From positions 58,586-122,585 of the forward strand of contig RSEE01000147.1 in the NCBI GenBank assembly GCA_003971905.1: DNA of 64,000 nucleotides, in the 5' to 3' direction. Under the pieces are notes generated by a model. It saw only the letters and a list, made by a program, of their open reading frames with translations, searched no databases and had not been told where the DNA came from. The position numbers and the translations under genes were made by a program. Positions 56,788 to 64,000 of this stretch are shown here, piece by piece; position 1 is the first letter of the stretch, and every line of letters starts with the position of its first letter. Source of the stretch: Moniliella sp. 'wahieum'. Lineage: Eukaryota; Basidiomycota; Moniliellomycetes; Moniliellales; Moniliellaceae.

Positions 56788-59700
56788 TCAAAAGCATGGT
56801 ATCCAGTCCGTCCTGGGCGCCGACCCCAAGGTGCAACCCAAGATGGCAACAAAAAGCAAAGATGAGGGAAAGGGAGGGGCAAAAAGGGGGGGAAGGGAAC
56901 GGAAAGCAAAGCAAAGCAACGCAACGCAAACAAGGCAAAGCGAGGAGAGAGCAAGGGCGGGACGCGGGACGGGGCACGCCCTCACGCACCGGGTCCCAGA
57001 CGTAGCTCCATTGGTGTACTTCTGGGAGCAAGCTAGCTCCCGGTGCCCGGCCGGTCCCGGTCCCGGTCCGGGCCCAGGTCCAGGCCCGGGCGCAGGAACC
57101 GAGTACCGAGCCGGGGTCAAGGAAGCCGGTATGCCCGCTGCGCTCCACGGTCCCGGTCCCAGTCCGTCAGGCCAGCGTGGCGTGGGCGTGGACGTGGCCG
57201 CGGGCGCGGGGGCAGGAGCAAAGGTACTAACGACCGAGCTCGGACGGCCGTGGGGCAAGCCCAAAGGCTGCTGCATCAGTGGTGCTGGCATGGCAGCGGA
57301 CATGCCCGGTGCGAAGCCAGGCGTCCCACCAGGGGGAAGCGAGGGCGCCATGGCCATCGGCATTGGACGCATCGTCCCGCCCGAATTGGGGGGAAAGCCA
57401 GGGACGAAAGGGTAGGCTGGTCCGGGTGGGGCGGCAGACGGGTAACGCGGTATGCCAGCCAAGGGACCGGGACCGGGACCGGGCCCAGGCACAGGCCCAC
57501 CTGGCCCCGACATCGATGGCGGCACAGGGTACGCCGTGCCCGGGCCAGGCACCATGCTAGAATGGTATGAGGGAGGGTACACGGGCCGAGAAAGAGGCGG
57601 CATTCCCGGCGCCGGTGCACCTGGCTGGGGTCCTGGTCCGCCCATCCGTCCTGCGCCCAGAGGCACGCCCGGAGACACGGAGGCAGCGCGGCAGGCATGC
57701 CCGGTGGAACAGAGCGCAGGCTAGGGGAACGTCGGGAAGCTTGTGGACTGGGCGGACCTGTGGGACGGAAGGGCGGGCCCGGCGGAGGCCCCGAATGGTG
57801 CGCCAGCGTCAGTGGTTCCAGCAACCCCATGCCGCCGCTGGCAGGACGAAGAGCATAGATCGTATTGTCGCCCTGAAGAAGGATGTTGTTGCGCGAGGCA
57901 AACGCACTTTCCCACATGGGACTGTGCCCACTCGCCGGCTTGACGGGCGCCGCAGTGTGCGCTTGGCTAAACGCATAGGGCACCATGCTGACTTGCATCG
58001 GGTGCGGACGGCCAGGCGGAGCACCGTTGAGGCCAGGGTGGGGCATCGGCGCACCGTATCCGCCCGAGTTGGGTGCTTGAGCCGATGCGGGGCCGGGGGC
58101 GGGAGGCGGTACTGGGTCATGCTCATTCCGGCAGGCAAAGCGCCGGGCGCAGCGGGGGCCATGGAAAGGGAAGTGCGAGCTGGGGTGACAGGGCGGGAGG
58201 AAGGCAAAGCGTTGGGGGGCAGCGTGCTAGCGGTCGAGGCAATGGATGCGTCCGAGGGCCGGGACATGTGTCCGTGGCCTGCGGCTGGCCGAGAGGGGGC
58301 AGGGTGAGGAGGGTCGCGATGGTGTTGCTGCTGGGCTTGCAGGTCCTTTTTCGACGGCACATACGGTGTGGGATCAGCAAAGAGACATCGCAAGCGAGTG
58401 CCAGTGAGGATCTGGTGCAGTGCGCCCGTCTTGACGTGGCGGACCTCGACAAAGTTCGAGTCAAAGGCCAAGAGGAAGGGATAGGAGAGCGCAAACGACA
58501 CGGGCTGGCCTTCCCATGCGACCGCCCACTCGGGCCGCGAACGACGGCCAAACCGATTGACATAAAAGGCAAACTCGGCGTAGCACAACAAGAATTCGCC
58601 ATGGACCAGGTACATGGCCAACGGATGGGCCGTCAGCTCTTTGCGTGTCAAAAACTCCAGCTTGGGTCGGTCGAGTCGAGGATGCCCTGGGTATCGAGCG
58701 TGTCAATATCAACAATTTCGAACCCTTTGGCGCAGCTGAGAGCCGGTTCTTCAGAAAACGGCGCTGGATGATTCGGTGGAAACATAAAAGTCCTTAAAGA
58801 TCCGCAAGGCATCTTGACCTTTCGCTTGGCCGCCGGTCCAGGAGACTGACGGGCCGCCGACGGGAGCCGCGTGCCCGTTGCCTGGTATCCAGCGGCTCAA
58901 ACAGACGGATGGTGGACGAGACGGTGCTGGACTTGACAGCGCAGACAAGCATCTTATCATTGACGCTGCCAACACAGAAAAAGTGCACCGTGCCTTGGAT
59001 CCGTCGGCCGAGCCGGAGCGACTCTTGGGCCGTGTTGGGTCGAGGGCGTCGAGGGTGAAAGTCCAAAGGGTCTTGTCGGCCAAGACGAGCAAGATCTGGT
59101 ACTCCTCCAGAACCTCGATCTGGGTCACGTCGCGCAGACCCAGTACCTTAGTCGGGGCGCGGGCGTCTTTGCGAAGTTCGGAAGAAACACTCCATTGTTG
59201 CTGCCATAGATGACGCGGCGGCCAAAGTCAAAGGGAACACAGCAGGTTGGCTGCACCTCTCGCTCTGGCTCGGCAGGTGGTGGCTTACGCGCATGGGCCG
59301 AGGAGGGCGCAGGCGTGGCCGAAGGAGGTGGGGTAAAGGCAGCGATAGGCCCCAACGGCATGGTGTCAAAGATGTTGCTGCGCTTGCGAAGCTTGCTTTG
59401 GGCCTCATCCACATGCTCAAACCACTTTTTGCGTCCGACATAGGTCGAGGCCCAAAGAGTCATCGAGTAGCCCTTGCGGCCCAAATAAGTAAAGCGGAGT
59501 GGGAAACCGATCTTGGCATCCTGTTTGGGTCCAACGCCTGCGGCCAAGACTGAGGTGAGCCGGCTGCCGGTGCTCATGCGGGTGGTGAGCGTCTTGAGCT
59601 TGCCGGACGGCTTTCCCGTTGCCCCTCCCGATGAGGGCAAGGGGATGTCCTCGTAGATGGTGCATACTAACAATTCCAACGGGATGGGGCGCCGGTTGAC

Positions 59701-62700
59701 TTTGAGAATGTCCATCTTGTGGACAATCTTGGGTTTGACCACCACAAACGCATGGTCAAACAGGTAGGCTTGCAGTTCGGCTGTCTCGCCTTGTCCGCTG
59801 CCTCCCCTTCGCTTGAGCGGCCCTTTGAACACGAGTTCTCGCCCATCCTCTTTGAGACGGAGATCCACCTCCTCCCCCGGCTTGAAGATGAGTAGGTCGG
59901 ACAAATTGGTCATTTGAAACCGGTTCTCACTCTTGCCCGTCTCCTCGTTGACCTTGGAAAGGAACTGTTTGACCTTCTTGATCACCTCCTCTAATGCTCT
60001 CTGTCCGAGTCGCCCTCTTTGGTGTACTTGATCACCTGGCCTAACAGAAGAGGATACCGTGCCAAACGCGTCGTCGGCTTGGTTAGGTACCCATTCAACT
60101 CCAATCGCCTTGACTCGGGTTGACGTTCAACTTCCTAACGCGGGATCAAAGAAAAAAAACAAAGCATAAAAGGTCAGTTGGGGCCTGTAGTAGCCACACA
60201 AGTACCGTAGCGGGAGGGAAATGCGTACATCAACAAACCGGGCAAACTTGCTGTTCTCTGCCTTTTCCTTTTCAAACTCGTACTTGCCATACAGCTGGTG
60301 GGCGCCATAGCGGACAAAGGGAGCAACAAGGGAACATGGGCAAGGAAGAGATCGCCAATGTGCTCCACAACGTCTTGCTGGGCCTGACGCCGCACCAAAG
60401 CCTCCGACAAAGGCTTGTTGACCTCCAGGATCTCTTCAATATTCCAAAACACTTGCCTGACAAAACTCACTCCTCCGCTCCGCCGACCGGGCAACACCGA
60501 GCTGGCCCGCAGCAGAGGGTGCATCCACTTGTCCCGCAAATATTCCAGGTCGTGCACAAAGTCACACTCAGTATTGACACCTCGTTGATCAGTTCTTGCC
60601 GCTTGCGCTCCTTGTTGTCGACGCTGGCCAGCACTTGCTCGCTCACCCGGTCCGCCCACAACGCACCCGGCGCCATCCGGCGGATATCTGGATCGTCCTC
60701 TCCTCCTGGCCAGCATGAAGAGGCGGGTGCGCTCGGCGCCCGGCAGTGCCCGCACTGGGTGCCTCTCCGGGAGGCGACGCCAGTGTCAAGGTCCCTTCCG
60801 CTGCCGCCAATGCCCCGTCGGCCCGAGCTTCCGCCCGGGCAGCCACCACAGCATCGTCCGTATCGCTTGGCCCAGCACGGAAGAAGTGGAAGCAGCGCGG
60901 AGGGGATGGGAGACGGTGGTAGGATGCTCAGGTGGGGGTCCACGGGTGTGCTGGTCATGGGGCGTGCGGAGCATATGATCTCTCCTCACTTGCTGGGCTA
61001 ACCGACGTGGACAGGAAAGGGAGTAGCAGATCCGCTCGTCGGAGCATGTGGGAGAATAGCACTGCGTTAGTGGGGTAAAGACACCCGTCATCTCCGTCTC
61101 GTCCTGTTCGGGCTCGACAGTGCAGCAGAAGCAAGTGCAAGAGAGGGTGTCCATCTTCATTACTCCACATCTTCATCTTCATCCTCTCATCCTCCTCCTC
61201 GTCTCCCACCCCGTATTCGCCATCGGCGGAATACATCGCTGAGGCCGGCGTGTCATCCTGGAGATACATGGGGGGAGAGAGGGCGGGTGGCCGGACTCGT
61301 CGTCGCGAGGTGGCGGCAGGGACGCGGACGCGGAACTGGTACAGCTCCTTGTCCGAGTCGCGGAGTCGACGGTCATAGGTGACATGATGAAACAAGCGTT
61401 TGCTTCCAGACTGCGACCGACCAGGAGGGCCAAATTGCGGTGGCTTGAGCTTTTGTTCGTCCCAGGTGCACCTTCAAGCGGGTCGGGGCCGAGACCAATG
61501 AGCGCAACCAACGCGTCAACAGCCTCCGAGCCGTCAAAGGGTCCTTGTAGGTCAACCCGTCCTTGACACGTTCCCGCACAGGCACGATTACTTGCAACGC
61601 GCGGGCCATACGACTGAGAAGTGCCGGGTGCAGCTGTTGGTTGGCAGAGTCGGCCATTGGGGGCGGGGCGGTATCATGACGTTTGAGCGGGCGATGAAAA
61701 CTGGCCGAGCTAAGGGAGGAGCCATCAGGAGGGAGAGCGCTGCTGGCTCCGCACCGCGTGGTAGGGGTAGGATGAGAGGGGCGTGGCAGAAGCGGGAGCG
61801 CCTGGCGGCAGTGGAGGAGGTCGGGTTAAAAAACCAAGGGTCGTGGCCACGGGCTGTGCTTCGGCTATGGTCTCTGGCTCTTCCGACGGCTGGGCCAGAC
61901 CGTTGAATCCAGAGGGAAGCGGTGGGGTTGGAGGGGCCGAAGAGAGTGATGGCAAATTGGGTGGTCGTTCCACTCGGGCAACTGGGCGCGTCCTGGGCTG
62001 GCAACGGCCATGGATAGGGCTGGTGCGGGAAGTGATGGCTGCTGCCGGTTTGGGGACTTGAAGGGTCGTGTGGGTGGGCAGAGCTAGCCGAGGCGGATAC
62101 CTGCGGGGGGGGGAGAAGAGGCGGCTGTGCTGGTGGTTGGGTGAGGACGTTGGCGTTGGCACTGGTTGGCTGGCACTGGCACTAGCATACTGGCGCTGGC
62201 GGGGTTGGCGTTGATGCCGGTGGTGATCGGCGGGATGGAAAGGGGGGCGAGTAGGTAAAGTGCGGCGCGATCGCGGGAAGGGGTGGGGGGGGGGCCCATC
62301 AAATAGAAGGGCCCGCTGAGCGCAGGTGCTGCGGAGGGGGCTGCGGATGGTGGCTTGGCGGGCGGCAGCGGGGTCGGGGGCGGGGCCAATGCGGGTGGCA
62401 CAGGGGGGCTAGGAGAAAAGCGAGGGTCGGGGCGAGGCGAGGGGCAACAGGGGTCGGGGCGGGATTGCCGCAAGCAGCAGTGAGAGAGGGGGACGTGCAG
62501 AGGTTTGACGACCACAGTGGCTGGAGCAGGGGGGGCGAGGTGGAGAAAAGGGGGGGCAGTTGCACCCTCGTCCGAGAAATGGAAGAGGAGTCGCGAGAGG
62601 TGCCGGGATGGGGAAGAGGAAGGATGGTACCACCTGCGGCAGGCGTTAGAGGTGGCGGGGGTGGCGGCAGAGGGGCCGGTTGGTAAGCGACGCGGATGGC

Positions 62701-63065
62701 GCGGGGGAGGGACGAGCGGTAGGGGGGAAGGGGGAGGGAGGTGAGGGAGAGACTGTGGCGGGGCTGGGTGGGGATGGGCAGAGGGCCGGGGATGCTGGGG
62801 CAAAGGCCGAGGAGCCGGGCCGGGGGCGGATGAGGATGACGAGCGAGGCGGGCGAGGCAGCGGGCCGGTGCTGGTGCTGGTGCTGGCGCGGATGCGGGCG
62901 CTGGCGCTGGAGGAAGGCAGAGGCGGCGGCGGCGGCAGGGCGGCCAAAGATGCTGTGGTAGGCGGCGGTGCGCTTCTGGGAATCGCGCGCCCGCGCACGC
63001 TCCCACTCCTGCGCGCGCTCGGAAGATGCGGCGGCCGAGGGGTTGGTCGCCTGGCTGGGGCGCAT
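56788..63065 (-). CDS. Rho1 guanine-nucleotide exchange factor, Rom2 type (DEP-DH-PH-CNH)
   Basis: Rom1/Rom2 GEFs activate Rho1 in the cell-wall integrity pathway at the plasma membrane. From ATG 63065: RAQEWERARARDSQKRTAAY and HSIFGRP, a very long Pro/Ser/Ala-rich N-terminus, DEP (about 61660-61310: VKDGLTYKDP, ALLVGRSLEA, LFHHVTYDRRLRDSDKELYQ), DH (about 60700-60030: NTECDFVHDLEYLRDKWMHP, FWNIEEILEVNKPLSEALVR, then an intron 60135-60228 GTACGC...TTAG, EVERQPESRRLELNGYLTKP, RYPLLLGQVIKYT), PH (about 59990-59370: LFDHAFVVVKPKIVHKMDIL, GRKGYSMTLWASTYVGRKKW), CNH (about 59290-58300, ending AWEGQPVSFALSYPFLLAFD) and a Gly/Pro/Met-rich tail. At least ten frame changes are needed. The tail beyond the CNH and the exact end are uncertain. 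Domain order is that of Rom2. Confidence 0.9.
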
Positions 63066-64000
63066 ACGGGGACGGGTTGAGCGGTGGATGGGGGGGCGGT
63101 GGGCGATGGCGAGGAGGAGGCGGCGGCGGGGGTGGTGGCGGGGTGATGGAGACGCGCGCCGAGATGCTGTGGACGCCCCGCAAGGCCGGGGTGTTTTTCC
63201 AAGTGGTGGTCGTCGGTGCGGCTTTTGACGTCACCCTCACCCGTCCCCCACCCCACCTCACCCTTGGCCGCTCACCCGTGCCCACTGCCGTTCCGCCGCG
63301 GAAGCACGGGCGCTGGCGCGGCGCCAGTGGGCCAGTGCGGCGAGTGCGCCTCTGCGCCTGCTGCCCCCAGGTGCCCAGCCACCCGCCGCACCAGCCGCAC
63401 TCCCCGACGCAGTGGTAGATGCATGCTGTGTGCTCGTGTAGTGCGTGTAGGTCTGGATGAATCATCGATCCGATCGTCCCTCGCATGTCACATGTCACAT
63501 GTCATGCATGTCCCACCCCTTGCATCACATGTCACCCCCACGCATCACACGTGCCACACGCACAGAGGTCCGCCACAGTGGCTGCCGCCTCTTTGCCGCC
63601 TGCTTTGCCGCAGCACCACTACCACCACCCAATCAATATAGCCTGCCCCCCACAGCGCGTCTTCGTAGCCACTCGCCCGCTTCTCCGACTTGGCCCCGAC
63701 GTTTCTCACCCAGCTCGTCTACCGCTTTCCGGCCAGTCTGCGTCGTCCAGCAGCACCTGGACCGTCTCCCTCCGCCACCTCCCACGGTGGGCCCACCAGC
63801 CACCGTCGCCACGGACCGCCCCATTTCGTGCTCGTACGATGCCGATGCCGATGCCGAACGCAAGGTCGACGGTGCGCTCACAGTGCTCACCATCAGTTCC
63901 GTCCGCCCACCCCAGCGCCATACCTTGCCGCCGGCGCTGGATCCAACGTGATTCAGCACGCTGGCAGCGGCGCCAGCCATTCTTCTTCGCCTGCCTTGGC
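63066..64000. other. Upstream region of the RhoGEF gene, to window end
   Basis: CACATGTCACATGTCATGCATGTC words lie at about 63485-63515. From about 63640 to the end plus-strand frames are Pro/Ser-rich with a DADADAERKVDGALTVLT stretch; this could be the first exon of a gene leaving the window, but nothing is recognisable. Confidence 0.4.

Noticed and set aside
62084-63498. Two Pro-rich minus-strand frames of about 390-400 codons as separate genes
   Set aside because: They overlap each other and the N-terminal low-complexity part of the RhoGEF; C-rich composition keeps several frames open at once.

Overview
The window is GC-rich nuclear DNA of a fungus, most probably a basidiomycete of the Ustilaginomycotina type. 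Evidence: short spliceosomal introns (67-143 nt, mostly starting GTACGT/GTACGC), CACC-ATG-like start contexts, mitochondrial presequences, a DUF7721 'beta-flanking' type gene, and a gene best matched by the endosomal mRNA-transport protein Rrm4 of smut fungi. I cannot name genus or species.

Layout. 1-4.2 kb: no gene seen, with a long TTC microsatellite. 4.2-8.9 kb: mS38 and bL27m of the mitoribosome (minus), sharing a divergent promoter with RRN3, the Pol I initiation factor (plus). 9.5-15.2 kb: mitochondrial dihydrolipoyl dehydrogenase (plus), a VIT1/CCC1-family vacuolar iron/manganese transporter (minus), a two-exon mini zinc-ribbon gene (plus), mitochondrial SSB Rim1 (minus). 16.6-23.6 kb: a secreted orphan protein (minus), a bHLH factor (minus), a DUF7721 protein (plus), with large repeat-littered gaps. 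24.6-30.3 kb: casein kinase I and FAD-glycerol-3-phosphate dehydrogenase (plus). 32-37 kb: a SUZ-domain protein and a mucin-like single-pass membrane protein (minus). 37.7-41.8 kb: tRNA pseudouridine synthase Pus1 and a coiled-coil protein (plus). 42.1-49 kb: a WD40 protein (CMR1/WDR76-like), an FHA-RING E3 ligase (Dma1/CHFR-like) and an Rrm4-like protein, all minus. 51.2-56.4 kb: a BAR/PIL1-like protein with QGY-repeat tail, a protein tyrosine phosphatase and ribosomal protein uL16 (plus). 56.8-63.1 kb: a DEP-DH-PH-CNH RhoGEF of the Rom2 type (minus).

Two themes recur. Many genes serve mitochondria (mS38, bL27m, LPD1, RIM1, GUT2), and several fit cell-wall or polarity signalling (mucin-like sensor candidate, Rom2-like GEF, CK1, BAR protein, Rrm4). 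Most are solitary eukaryotic genes, so co-regulation is inference.

The most striking feature is that most conserved genes can only be read by changing frame one to six times, usually at G/C runs and usually as an apparent loss of one base, although the flanking protein is well conserved. Unpolished sequence is the likeliest cause; a real biological cause is not excluded. Intergenic DNA is unusual too: short words (TTGAACGTTGAA, GCTTGAAGCTTG, ATGCATGATGCATG, GATCGATGATCGG, TGAGTACTGAGT) recur in most gaps. CDS spans below are gene spans from start to stop including introns and apparent frame breaks.
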